A stretch of 6,685 bases of DNA, taken from positions 1-6,685 of the forward strand of contig CAMLHR010000072.1 of NCBI GenBank assembly GCA_946479915.1, written 5' to 3'. The notes beneath the pieces are model-generated. The model ran no database searches, was not told the origin of the DNA, and saw only the letters and a program-made list of their open reading frames with translations. This DNA is from an uncultured Lysobacter sp. Lineage in GTDB: Bacteria > Pseudomonadota > Gammaproteobacteria > Xanthomonadales > Xanthomonadaceae. Of this stretch, positions 1-6,685 are shown piece by piece; position 1 is the stretch's first letter, and every line of letters starts with the position of its first letter. The position numbers were made by a program, and so were the translations under genes.

Positions 1-2381
1 ACCGCCGCGACGACTTCCGCACCGAGATCCTCGGCCTGGTGAAGGCGCAGATGGTCAAGAACACCGTCATCGTCCCGGTCGGCGCGAAGGGCGGGTTCTT
101 CGTCAAGCGCCCGCCGGTCGGCGGGGACCGCGACGCGATCCTGGCCGAGGGCGTGGCCTGCTACCGGATGTTCATCTCCGGCCTGCTGGACATCACGGAC
201 AACATCGTGGACGGCGAGATCGTCCCGCCGGTGGACGTCGTGCGGCACGACGCGGACGACCCGTACATGGTGGTGGCGGCCGACAAGGGCACGGCCACGT
301 TCTCGGACATCGCCAACCAGATCGCGCTCGACCACGGCTTCTGGCTCGGCGACGCGTTCGCCTCGGGCGGTTCGGCCGGCTACGACCACAAGGGCATGGG
401 CATCACCGCCAAGGGGGCGTGGGAGTCGGTGCGCCGGCATTTCCGCGCGCTCGGCCGCGACACGCAGAAGCAGGACTTCACGGTCGTCGGCATCGGCGAC
501 ATGTCCGGCGACGTGTTCGGCAACGGCATGCAGCTGTCGAAGCACATCCGCCTGGTGGCGGCGTTCGACCACCGCCACATCTTCATCGACCCGGACCCGG
601 ACGCGGCGCGCGGCTACAAGGAGCGCCTGCGGCTGTTCCGCCTGCCGCGCTCGAGCTGGGACGACTACGACCGGTCGCTCATCTCCGCGGGCGGCGGCGT
701 GTTCCCGCGCTCGGCCAAGTCCATCGCGCTCAACACCGAGATCCGCACGGCCCTGGGCCTGGACGAGTCGGTGAGCGCGCTGAGCCCGGCCGAGCTGATG
801 AAGGCGATCCTCAAGGCGCCGGTGGACCTGCTCTGGAACGGCGGCATCGGCACCTACGTCAAGTGCAGCACGGAGACCAACGCCGAGGTCGGCGACCGCG
901 GCAACAACGCGTTGCGCGTGGACGGCCGCGACCTGCGCTGCAAGGTGGTGGGCGAGGGCGGCAACCTGGGCTTCACCCAGCTCGGCCGCATCGAGGCCGC
1001 GCTGCACGGCGTGATCCTCAACACCGACTTCATCGACAACTCCGCGGGCGTGGACACCTCCGACCACGAGGTGAACATCAAGATCCTGCTCAACGGGCCG
1101 CTGAAGGCGGGCAAGCTGACGCTGCCCGCGCGCAACAAGCTGCTCGCCGGCATGACCGGCGAGGTGGAACAGCTGGTGCTGGTGGACAACTACCGCCAGA
1201 ACCAGGCCATCAGCCTGATGGAACGCATGAGCCTGTCGCGGCTCGGCTCCAAGCAGCACTTCATCCGCACGCTTGAGGCGCAGGGCCTGCTCGACCGGCA
1301 GCTCGAGTACCTGCCGTCCGACGCCGAGATCGCCGAGCGCAAGGCACGCGGGCACGGCCTGACCCGGCCGGAGCTCTCCGTGCTGCTGTCGTACGCCAAG
1401 CTGGTGCTGTTCCAGCAGCTGCTGGACTCGGACGTGCCGGAGGATCCGTACCTGTCGAAGGAGCTGGTGCGCTACTTCCCGGAGCCGCTGCAGCGCGACT
1501 ACGCCGACGAGATGGAGCAGCACCGCCTGAAGCGCGAGATCATCGCCACCGCGGTCACCAACTCGATGGTGAACCGCATGGGCGCGACGTTCACCCTGCG
1601 CATGACCGAGGACACCGGCCGCACCGCCGCCGAGGTGGCCGAGGCCTACACGATCGCGCGCGAGGCGCTGGACGCGCGCGCCCTCTGGGCGGCGATCGAC
1701 GCGCTGGACGGCAAGCTCCCCGAGGGCGTGCAGATCGACGCGCTGCAGGTCATCTGGAACCTGCTGCGCGCGATGTCGCGATGGCTGCTGCTGCGGCCGG
1801 GCGAGATGCCCGAGATCGCGGACGCGGTGGCGCGCTACGCGGGGGGACTGGGTGCGTTGCGCGAGGCCATGCCGGGCATCCTCGGCGAGGCCTACCGGGC
1901 GGCCTTCGAGGCACGCGTGAAGGAATGGCGCGGCCGCGGGATCCCGGCCGACCTGGCCACGCAGCTGGCCGGCCTGCCGCTGCTGGAAGGCGGGTGCGAC
2001 ATCGTCGAGGTCGCGCTGGCGCGCAAGCTGGCGCCGGCCGAGGTGGCCCAGGCCTACTACGGGCTCGGCGAGGCGCTGGAGCTCCCGTGGCTGCTCGAGC
2101 AGGTCGAGGCGCTGCCGGTGGACGGGCGCTGGCACGCGCATGCACGCGGCGTGCTGCGCGACGAGCTGCGCGCGCAGCAACGCGCGCTGGCCGCGCAGGT
2201 CATCGCCGGCGGCGGCAAGGTCCCGGCGGACCAGCGCGTGGCGCGCTGGCTCGAGCGCGACGACCCCGCATTGCGCTTCACCCAGGCGATGTTCGCGGAC
2301 CTGCGCACGCAGAAGTCGCTCGACTATCCGACCGTGTCGGTGGCCGTGCGCCGCCTGGCGCAGATGGCGGCGGAGGGGTAA
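1..2381 (+). CDS. gdhB: NAD-specific glutamate dehydrogenase, large (~180 kDa) class, C-terminal half; 5' end outside window
   Basis: This enzyme oxidatively deaminates L-glutamate to 2-oxoglutarate and ammonium with NAD+ in the cytoplasm, mainly for amino-acid catabolism. The frame is open from base 3, so the gene starts upstream; the GTG at 39 is an internal valine codon. About 792 residues are visible, roughly half of the ~1,600 usual for the large Bac_GDH family (PF05088). Visible landmarks are a [12 protein letters not shown] motif at about 75-110 (resembling the GGAKGG substrate-binding lysine motif of smaller GDHs), [11 protein letters not shown] near 288-320, a Rossmann-type dinucleotide-binding stretch [14 protein letters not shown] at 489-530, [13 protein letters not shown] at about 825-863 and [17 protein letters not shown] at about 954-1004. 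The remaining ~450 residues are the helical C-terminal region typical of the class. No frameshift is seen. The TAA stop overlaps the next ATG by one base (TAATG). The family call is firm. The symbol follows pseudomonad usage and is less certain. Confidence 0.95.
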   Translation, partial: RRDDFRTEILGLVKAQMVKNTVIVPVGAKGGFFVKRPPVGGDRDAILAEGVACYRMFISGLLDITDNIVDGEIVPPVDVVRHDADDPYMVVAADKGTATFSDIANQIALDHGFWLGDAFASGGSAGYDHKGMGITAKGAWESVRRHFRALGRDTQKQDFTVVGIGDMSGDVFGNGMQLSKHIRLVAAFDHRHIFIDPDPDAARGYKERLRLFRLPRSSWDDYDRSLISAGGGVFPRSAKSIALNTEIRTALGLDESVSALSPAELMKAILKAPVDLLWNGGIGTYVKCSTETNAEVGDRGNNALRVDGRDLRCKVVGEGGNLGFTQLGRIEAALHGVILNTDFIDNSAGVDTSDHEVNIKILLNGPLKAGKLTLPARNKLLAGMTGEVEQLVLVDNYRQNQAISLMERMSLSRLGSKQHFIRTLEAQGLLDRQLEYLPSDAEIAERKARGHGLTRPELSVLLSYAKLVLFQQLLDSDVPEDPYLSKELVRYFPEPLQRDYADEMEQHRLKREIIATAVTNSMVNRMGATFTLRMTEDTGRTAAEVAEAYTIAREALDARALWAAIDALDGKLPEGVQIDALQVIWNLLRAMSRWLLLRPGEMPEIADAVARYAGGLGALREAMPGILGEAYRAAFEARVKEWRGRGIPADLATQLAGLPLLEGGCDIVEVALARKLAPAEVAQAYYGLGEALELPWLLEQVEALPVDGRWHAHARGVLRDELRAQQRALAAQVIAGGGKVPADQRVARWLERDDPALRFTQAMFADLRTQKSLDYPTVSVAVRRLAQMAAEG
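2372..2376 (+). promoter_or_regulatory. Shine-Dalgarno sequence of nadK
   Basis: GGAGG lies inside the last codons of the glutamate dehydrogenase gene, 4 bases before the ATG at 2381. It supports that ATG as the NAD kinase start. Together with the TAATG stop/start overlap it suggests translational coupling to the upstream gene. Confidence 0.75.
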
Positions 2382-3178
2382 TGCCGGTGCACTCCGGCGC
2401 CGCGCTGCGCATCGCCTTCCTCGCCAGCCGCGCGGAAGGCGCGCAGCGCGCGCTGGAGGCGCTGTCCGCGCGGCACGGGCAGCACGAGCCGGCGGAAGCC
2501 GACGTGCTGGTCGCGCTCGGCGGCGACGGCTTCATGCTGCAGGTGCTGCATCGCCACGGTGCCCTGGGCAAGCCGGTCTTCGGCATGAAGCTCGGCAGCG
2601 TCGGCTTCCTGATGAACCACCATCGCGAGGACGCCGCGGCGCAGGACGCGCTGGTCGCGCGGATCCACGCGGCCGAACCCGCGGTCCTGCGGCCCCTGGA
2701 GATGCTGGCGCTCACCGAATCGGGCGCCAGCACCGGTTCGCTCGCCTACAACGAGGTGTCGCTGCTGCGCCAGACGCGCCAGGCCGCGCACGTGGCGGTG
2801 GACCTGAACGGCCAGGAGCGGCTGGGCGAACTGGTCGCCGACGGCGTGATGGTCGCGACGCCGGCAGGGAGCACCGCCTACAACTATTCCGCGCACGGCC
2901 CGATCCTGCCGCTGGGCAGCAGCGTCGTCGCGCTGACCCCGATCGCCCCGTTCCGGCCGCGTCGCTGGCGCGGCGCGTTGCTCAAGGCCGACACCGAGGT
3001 GCGCTTCCGGGTGCTGGATCCGGACAAGCGCCCGGTCAGCGCCACCGCCGATTCCCATGAGGTGCGCGACGTCGTGGAGGTCACCATCCGCGAGGCGCGC
3101 GACCGGACCGTGACGCTGCTGTTCGACCCGGAGCACAATCTGGAGGAACGGATCCTCAGCGAGCAGTTCACGGCGTGA
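2381..3178 (+). CDS. nadK: NAD kinase
   Basis: Cytoplasmic ATP-dependent NAD kinase, which phosphorylates NAD+ at the adenosine 2'-hydroxyl to make NADP+. The product is 265 residues, close to the short proteobacterial form. Motifs in order are GGDGF at 47-51 (the GGDG signature; Asp49 is the expected catalytic aspartate), a GSVGFLMN segment at 72-79, the NE pair in NEVSLLR at 124-130, [16 protein letters not shown] at 153-168 (the conserved TPxGSTAY nucleotide-binding motif) and HGPILPL at 172-178. The [17 protein letters not shown] segment at 185-201 resembles the form I recall from alphaproteobacterial NAD kinases rather than E. coli NadK. ATG 2381 is chosen because it has a GGAGG 4 bases upstream and leaves a normal N-terminal beta strand (LRIAFLAS). 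The gene overlaps its left neighbour by 1 base and its right neighbour by 4 (GTGA). Placement after an NAD-dependent dehydrogenase fits a role in balancing NAD and NADP pools, though this is inference. Confidence 0.95.
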   Translation: MPVHSGAALRIAFLASRAEGAQRALEALSARHGQHEPAEADVLVALGGDGFMLQVLHRHGALGKPVFGMKLGSVGFLMNHHREDAAAQDALVARIHAAEPAVLRPLEMLALTESGASTGSLAYNEVSLLRQTRQAAHVAVDLNGQERLGELVADGVMVATPAGSTAYNYSAHGPILPLGSSVVALTPIAPFRPRRWRGALLKADTEVRFRVLDPDKRPVSATADSHEVRDVVEVTIREARDRTVTLLFDPEHNLEERILSEQFTA

Positions 3179-4134
3179 GCAAGGCCTCCAGCCCGCCCCC
3201 GGTCGACCCGCTGGTCGTCGCGATCTCCTCGCGGGCGCTGTTCGACCTGGAGGACAGCCACCGCCTGTTCGAGCGCGAGGGGCTCGAGGCCTACGCGGAC
3301 TTCCAGCGCGCGCACGAGGACGACGTGCTCGCGCCCGGCATCGCGTTCCCGCTGGTGCGGAAGTTCCTCGCGCTCAACGAGGGCGCCCCGGTCGACGACG
3401 ACGGCCAGCCGGCGCCGCGCGTGGAGGTGATCCTGATCTCGCGCAACTCGTCGGACACCGGCTTGCGGATCTTCAACTCGATCGCGCACCACGGGCTCGG
3501 GATCCGGCGGGCCGCGTTCTCCAACGGCGCGCCGCCGTACCCGTACATCCGCCCGTTCGGCGCCGACCTGTTCCTGTCGACGCACGCCGAGGACGTCGGG
3601 CGCGCGCTGGCGGCCGGCGTCGCCGCGGCGACGATCCAGCCCGCGGCCGCCCGGGTGAAGTCGGCGCCCGCGCAACCCCCGCACCAGCTGCGCATCGCCT
3701 TCGACGGCGACGCGGTCATCTTCGGCGACGAGTCCGAGCGGATCTCCCGCGAGGACGGGCTGGAGGCGTTTTCCCGCCACGAGCGCGAACGGGCCCGCGA
3801 GGCGCTCTCGGGCGGCCCCTTCCGCGGCTTCCTCGACGCGCTGCAGCGCCTGCAGTCCGCGTTCCCGCCCGGCGAGGAGGCGCCGATCCGGACCGCCCTG
3901 GTGACCGCGCGTTCGGCGCCCGCGCACGAGCGCGTGATCCGCACGCTGCGCGAATGGAACGTCCGGCTGGACGAGGCGCTGTTCCTCGGCGGCCGGCCGA
4001 AGGGTCCGTTCCTGGAAGCCTTCGGCGCCGACATCTTCTTCGACGACTCGGAGCAGAACATCGCGTCGGCGCGCGACCACGTGGCCGCGGGGCACGTGCC
4101 GCACGGGGTGGCGAATGCGAAGGGGCGGGGCTAG
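3175..4134 (+). CDS. Cytosolic 5'-nucleotidase, PF06189 (cN-I-like) family, tandem HAD architecture
   Basis: Predicted HAD-superfamily phosphatase that removes the 5'-phosphate from nucleoside monophosphates; the exact substrate (AMP, IMP or another) cannot be read from sequence. It has 319 residues, a normal length for the family. The catalytic set is in the C-terminal half: FDGDA at 176-180 (nucleophile Asp177, acid/base Asp179), motif II Thr244 in VTARSA, motif III Lys276 in GRPKGP, and the acidic pair Asp290-Asp291 in FFDD. The N-terminal half repeats the same pattern without gaps (14-40 against 173-199, offset 159; 83-136 against 238-291, offset 155). There Ser18, Arg20, Ser89, Pro121, Ser135 and Thr136 occupy the catalytic positions, so this half should be inactive. 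A Pro/Ala-rich linker at about 156-170 separates the halves. The GTG start overlaps the nadK stop (GTGA) and has no close Shine-Dalgarno, so translation is probably coupled. The stop shares CTAG with the convergent DUF2939 gene. Confidence 0.88.
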   Translation: MSKASSPPPVDPLVVAISSRALFDLEDSHRLFEREGLEAYADFQRAHEDDVLAPGIAFPLVRKFLALNEGAPVDDDGQPAPRVEVILISRNSSDTGLRIFNSIAHHGLGIRRAAFSNGAPPYPYIRPFGADLFLSTHAEDVGRALAAGVAAATIQPAAARVKSAPAQPPHQLRIAFDGDAVIFGDESERISREDGLEAFSRHERERAREALSGGPFRGFLDALQRLQSAFPPGEEAPIRTALVTARSAPAHERVIRTLREWNVRLDEALFLGGRPKGPFLEAFGADIFFDDSEQNIASARDHVAAGHVPHGVANAKGRG

Positions 4135-4151
4135 GGGCTGGGGGTAAGGGG
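4122..4151 (+). other. Predicted G-quadruplex motif spanning the convergent stop codons
   Basis: Five G runs of at least four lie at 4122-4125, 4127-4130, 4134-4137, 4140-4144 and 4148-4151. They are separated by loops of 1 (C), 3 (CTA), 2 (CT) and 3 (TAA) bases. This is well inside the usual G4 pattern and could give a four-tetrad quadruplex with one spare run. It sits on the plus strand, so the 3' end of the 5'-nucleotidase mRNA would carry it as RNA, while the opposite gene is transcribed across the C-rich complement. Formation and function are predictions; the G runs themselves are directly visible. Confidence 0.6.
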
Positions 4152-4685
4152 CAGCCTGATGTCGGTCAGGCGCCAGGAGAGGCCCTGGCGGGTCAGGACG
4201 AAGACGACGGGGCGGCCCTGCTCGTCCTGGATCGTCGCGGTGAACCGGGACGTGGACTCGAAGCGGTGCTCGGCATCGGCCAGCACGTCGTCGGCTTCGC
4301 CCTGGGCCGCGGGCGGCGGGTCGAACGCGTCGCGGGCGCCGCGCCACATGGCATGGCCCTGCATCAATGCGCCCAGGCCGAGCGGGGTGACCATCACCTC
4401 CACCGCGCCGTCCACGGCGGCGCCGGCCACGCCCATCGCGAGCAGCCCGACCGTGCTGTCGTTCGCCGCCGTGCCGTAGCGCCTGGCGAGGCGGTCCCGG
4501 AACTGGTCCTTCAGGCTGGCGCGCAACGCCGGGAAGTCGACCTGCGCGGCGAGGGCCGAGGCGTCCTCGTCGACGATCGCCTTGCGGATCGCGGCCAGCG
4601 TGCGGTACGGGCCCGTCGCGACGTGCACCACGAGCAGGGCGGCGAACAGCCCGGCGACGAGCAATGCGAGCATCGGCTTGCGCAT
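4131..4685 (-). CDS. DUF2939 family protein, N-terminal membrane anchor
   Basis: A 184-residue protein of unknown function that resembles the DUF2939 family (PF11159). Residues about 5-24 form one hydrophobic segment after an MRKP positive start, so it is probably anchored in the inner membrane with the rest in the periplasm, or it carries an uncleaved signal; no lipobox cysteine is present. The family-like core follows at once: GPYRTLAAIRKAIVDEDA at 25-42, then VDFPALRASLKDQF at 49-62. A small hydrophobic Gly/Ala-rich stretch lies at about 80-110. The C-terminal part (about 137-180) reads as beta strands ending in WRLTDIRLPL. ATG 4685 has GGAG at 4694-4691, 5 bases upstream, and overlaps the DUF2461 stop by one base (TGATG), so it is the last gene of the minus-strand operon. 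Its TAG stop shares the CTAG with the convergent 5'-nucleotidase. The family call rests on recalled sequence character, and no biochemical role can be given. Confidence 0.78.
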   Translation of the reverse strand: MRKPMLALLVAGLFAALLVVHVATGPYRTLAAIRKAIVDEDASALAAQVDFPALRASLKDQFRDRLARRYGTAANDSTVGLLAMGVAGAAVDGAVEVMVTPLGLGALMQGHAMWRGARDAFDPPPAAQGEADDVLADAEHRFESTSRFTATIQDEQGRPVVFVLTRQGLSWRLTDIRLPLTPSP

Positions 4686-5377
4686 CAGAACTCCAGGTCC
4701 AGCGAAGCGCAGAGGTAGTCCACGAAGGGACCCAGCGCGGCCAGGTCGCGCGACAGCGTCGACAGCAGCCGTGGACCGGTGACGGCGTCGTCGTCCAGCG
4801 CGCGCAGCGCGACGAAGTTCCGGCGCCGCAGGTCGTCCGCCAGCGGCGAGTCCTTCGGGAACCCGGCCGGCAGGCGCACCAGCATGTCGCTGTCGTCCAG
4901 TTCGTACCTGCGGCGGAACGCCGGCGCGCGGGTGGCCGCCAGCCACCCGGCCGGGTTCTCGTGCAGGAACTGGCGCACCCGCCGCTGCGTCGGCGTCTCC
5001 GGATGCCACAGGCCGGCCCCGACGAAGCACGCGCCGGGCTCGACGTGCACGTAGAACGAGGGCGCGGGGACCTCGCGGCGTCGCGCGTGGAACAGGCGCG
5101 CGCCCTGCCAGGTCTTGTAGGGCGCCTTGTCGTTCGAGAACCGCGTGTCGCGGTGGATGCGGAAGAGCGACCCGCCGGACGGCCGCGGGTCGGCGCGGTA
5201 GTGCGGGCTGACGGCGGCGAGCGCCGGCTGCAGGTCGCCGACGAGCCGGAGGAACGGCTCGCGCACGTGCGCCTCGTAGTCGCGGCGGTGGGCGTCGAAC
5301 CAGGCCCGGGTGTTGTGGCGGGCGAGGGCGCGCAGGAACCGGAAGGTCGCCGGGGAGAAGTACGCGGCCACGGTCAT
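4685..5377 (-). CDS. DUF2461 / TIGR02453 family protein, function unknown
   Basis: A 230-residue soluble protein of the DUF2461 family (PF09365; TIGR02453), conserved in bacteria and fungi without an established biochemical role that I know of. Recognisable blocks are YFSPATFRFLRALARHNTRAWFDAH at 6-30, of which FSPATF and NTRAWFDAHRRDYE are the most typical; FRIHRDTRFSNDKAPYKT at 72-89, the family hallmark; PSFYVHVEPG at 106-115 followed by VGAGLWHPE at 119-127; and the AGFPKDSPLADDLRRRNF segment at 171-188. No signal peptide or membrane segment is seen. The ATG at 5377 overlaps the sbcB stop in ATGA, but its GGAGG is only 1 base away. A GTG at 5371, two codons inside, has that GGAGG at 7 bases and gives an N-terminus beginning (M)AAYFSP, so the true start may be 5371. 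It ends one base into the DUF2939 start codon. Position behind sbcB hints at co-expression only. Confidence 0.88.
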   Translation of the reverse strand: MTVAAYFSPATFRFLRALARHNTRAWFDAHRRDYEAHVREPFLRLVGDLQPALAAVSPHYRADPRPSGGSLFRIHRDTRFSNDKAPYKTWQGARLFHARRREVPAPSFYVHVEPGACFVGAGLWHPETPTQRRVRQFLHENPAGWLAATRAPAFRRRYELDDSDMLVRLPAGFPKDSPLADDLRRRNFVALRALDDDAVTGPRLLSTLSRDLAALGPFVDYLCASLDLEF

Positions 5378-6685
5378 GCCTCCAGCGGCGTGGCGAGGCC
5401 GCCGGCGAGCGACGCGGACCACCCGGCCAGCGCGTCGAGCAGGGCCTGCGCGCGCGCTTCGCCCGCATGCGCGTCGCGCAGCGCCGCGATCTCGGCGGCC
5501 TGCGATGCGAACGAGTACTCCGAGCGCGCCGTGTCGCCCGCGGTCAGGCGCCCGTGCCGGAACGCATCCCAGCGCGGGCGCTCGGCCTCGCCCAGCGATT
5601 CCGGCCAGTTGCGCGCGCGGTAGCGGAACAGGAGTTCGTCGAGCCTGGGGTCGTCGAAGCCGAAGTCTCGGCCCGCGAGCGCGGCCGGCGGCGTCGCGCG
5701 CACGGCGGCACAGCGCCGCCGGTCCGCCTCGCCGAGGAAGCCGTCGTACAGGCCGGCGTCCGGATCGGCGACGGGATGGGCGCGTTCGTCGGCATACACC
5801 CGGCGCACCTTCTCCGCGAGCGCGGGACCCGCGGCGCGCAACCGGTCGATGCGCGCCTCCACGAGCGCCGCGTCGATGCCCAGCCGCTCCAGGTCCGCGG
5901 GCCGCAGGTGGTCCCAGGCGACGAGCGCGGGGCAGCGGTTGAGGTGGACCTCCTTGAGCGGGATGCGTTGCTGGCCTTCGGGCAGGTCGGCCTGGCGCAC
6001 GTACAGCCGCGCGGCGATGGCCGCGGCGTCCAGGTCGAGCAGCTCGCCCGGGTCGCCGTCGAGGTCGAACACGATCACCCGGTTGTCGATGCGCGGGTGC
6101 CGCGCAAGCGGGACCACCGCGGCGGCGCACAGACGCGTGGCCGGGTACCGCTGCGACACGTGCAGCACGGGGCGCCACGCGGCGACGTCGAGCATCGCGC
6201 CCACGCGCCGCTTGTCCCGGAGCCCCAGCGCGTAGTCCCACAGCCGCGGCTGGGCCGCGCGGAAGCGCCGCGCGAGCCCGATCAGCGCGCGCACGTCCGA
6301 GAGCGCCTCGTGCGCATCGCCCTCGCGCACGTCGTTCGCGGCGGCCAGGTGCTCCAGCTTGAAGCTCGTCCCCTTGCCGTCCTCCCGCTGCGGCCACGCC
6401 AGGCCGTCGGGCCGCAGCGCATGCGCCAGGCGCATGACGTCCAGCAGGTCCCAGCGGCAGTTCCCGTTGCGCCACTCGCGTTCGTACGGGTCGAAGAAGT
6501 TGCGGAACAGCCCGTGGCGCACGAACTCGTCGTCGAAGCGCAGCGAGTTGTAGCCGAGCGTGCAGGTCTCCGGCCGTGCCATTTCCTCGAAGATGCGGGC
6601 GAAGGCCTCGGCCTCGTGCACGCCTTCGCGCAGCGCGTGCTGCGGTGTGATGCCGGTGACCAGGGTCGCGGCGGGCGAGGGCAAC
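5374..6685 (-). CDS. sbcB: Exodeoxyribonuclease I, 5' end outside window
   Basis: Exonuclease I degrades single-stranded DNA 3' to 5' and acts in mismatch repair, recombination and removal of ssDNA ends. About 436 residues are visible; comparison with E. coli ExoI (475 aa) puts the first visible residues near E. coli residue 58, so only some 57 N-terminal residues, including the first DxE catalytic motif, are missing. The TTG at 6684 is an internal leucine in LPSPAATLVTGITPQ, not a start. Counting that leucine as 1, the DEDDh exonuclease motif II is YNSLRFDDEF at 45-54, and motif III is DAHEALSDV at 123-131, with His125 and Asp130 spaced as in the E. coli enzyme. RWDLLDVMRLAHALRPDGLAWP at 77-98 is also typical. 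The SH3-like middle region (PVLHVSQRYPATR; VHLNRCPAL) and the helical C-terminal region (LYDGFLGEADRR; LLFRYRARNWP) follow in the normal order. The stop overlaps the DUF2461 ATG by 4 bases. It appears intact where visible. Confidence 0.96.
   Translation of the reverse strand, partial: LPSPAATLVTGITPQHALREGVHEAEAFARIFEEMARPETCTLGYNSLRFDDEFVRHGLFRNFFDPYEREWRNGNCRWDLLDVMRLAHALRPDGLAWPQREDGKGTSFKLEHLAAANDVREGDAHEALSDVRALIGLARRFRAAQPRLWDYALGLRDKRRVGAMLDVAAWRPVLHVSQRYPATRLCAAAVVPLARHPRIDNRVIVFDLDGDPGELLDLDAAAIAARLYVRQADLPEGQQRIPLKEVHLNRCPALVAWDHLRPADLERLGIDAALVEARIDRLRAAGPALAEKVRRVYADERAHPVADPDAGLYDGFLGEADRRRCAAVRATPPAALAGRDFGFDDPRLDELLFRYRARNWPESLGEAERPRWDAFRHGRLTAGDTARSEYSFASQAAEIAALRDAHAGEARAQALLDALAGWSASLAGGLATPLEA
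5379..5383 (-). promoter_or_regulatory. Shine-Dalgarno of the DUF2461 gene, which bears on its start
   Basis: On the minus strand GGAGG occupies 5383-5379, inside the last codons of sbcB. It is 1 base from the ATG at 5377 (too close for a normal Shine-Dalgarno) and 7 bases from the in-frame GTG at 5371 (near optimal). This favours GTG 5371 unless the ATG is used by termination-reinitiation at the ATGA overlap. Confidence 0.55.

Noticed and set aside
39..41. GTG as a start codon for the glutamate dehydrogenase
   Set aside because: The frame is open and family-like upstream to base 3, and the visible part is only about half of the enzyme.
419..1276. 285-codon plus-strand frame inside the glutamate dehydrogenase gene
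   Set aside because: The out-of-frame translation is almost entirely Arg, Gly, Ala and Pro, and it overlaps a certain gene completely.
2324..3136. 270-codon minus-strand open frame opposite nadK
   Set aside because: It is a low-complexity shadow of the NAD kinase frame with no family motif and no convincing start.
4091..4100. Perfect 10-base palindrome GGCACGTGCC
   Set aside because: It is a single copy inside coding sequence with no promoter nearby, and is readily explained by chance at this GC content.
4136..4156. Possible terminator hairpin GGCTG...CAGCC with an 11-base loop
   Set aside because: A 5-bp stem with a long G-rich loop and no following T run on either strand is too weak to call a terminator. 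The G-run explanation fits better.
2884..4347. Long open frame of 487 codons on the minus strand across nadK and the nucleotidase gene
   Set aside because: It is antisense to two clear enzymes, its translation is Arg/Pro/Ala/Val-rich without a recognisable domain, and long shadow frames are expected at this GC content.
4664..5623. 319-codon plus-strand frame opposite the DUF2461 and sbcB genes
   Set aside because: It is the antisense shadow of two recognised proteins, with no domain and no ribosome-binding context.
6682..6684. TTG as a start codon for sbcB
   Set aside because: It encodes the leucine of the conserved LPxPxAxLxTGITPQ region, which lies internally in exonuclease I, so the gene simply continues past the window edge.

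Overview
This is ordinary chromosomal DNA from a very GC-rich bacterium. Both strands are packed with coding sequence and there is almost no intergenic DNA. The large proteobacterial-type NAD-glutamate dehydrogenase, the gammaproteobacterial-style exonuclease I and the strong G/C bias at third codon positions suggest a Lysobacteraceae/Xanthomonadaceae-like gammaproteobacterium (Lysobacter, Luteimonas or Xanthomonas relatives). That placement is an inference from protein character, not a database match.

Left half, plus strand: the C-terminal half of a ~180 kDa-class NAD-dependent glutamate dehydrogenase enters from the left edge. It is followed by NAD kinase (stop and start overlap in TAATG) and a cytosolic 5'-nucleotidase of the PF06189/cN-I type (overlap GTGA). 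The spacing implies one translationally coupled transcript. The grouping looks metabolic: an enzyme that uses NAD+, the enzyme that makes NADP+ from NAD+, and a nucleoside-monophosphate phosphatase.

Right half, minus strand, read right to left: exonuclease I (sbcB, its N-terminus beyond the right edge), a DUF2461/TIGR02453 protein of unknown function, and a small membrane-anchored DUF2939 protein. These are also joined by 1-4 base overlaps (ATGA, TGATG).

The two gene strings converge at 4131-4134, where both last genes use one CTAG palindrome for their stop codons. Five runs of four or more G, with 1-3 base loops, lie across this point on the plus strand. This is a strong predicted G-quadruplex in place of any recognisable intrinsic terminator.

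The most interesting protein-level observation is in the 5'-nucleotidase. Its two halves align with each other without gaps over long blocks, but every acidic catalytic position and the lysine are replaced in the N-terminal half. It therefore looks like a tandem HAD protein with one active and one degenerate domain. I found no mobile element, CRISPR array, RNA gene, defence system or other clearly new system. No stretch over 300 bases lacks a gene.
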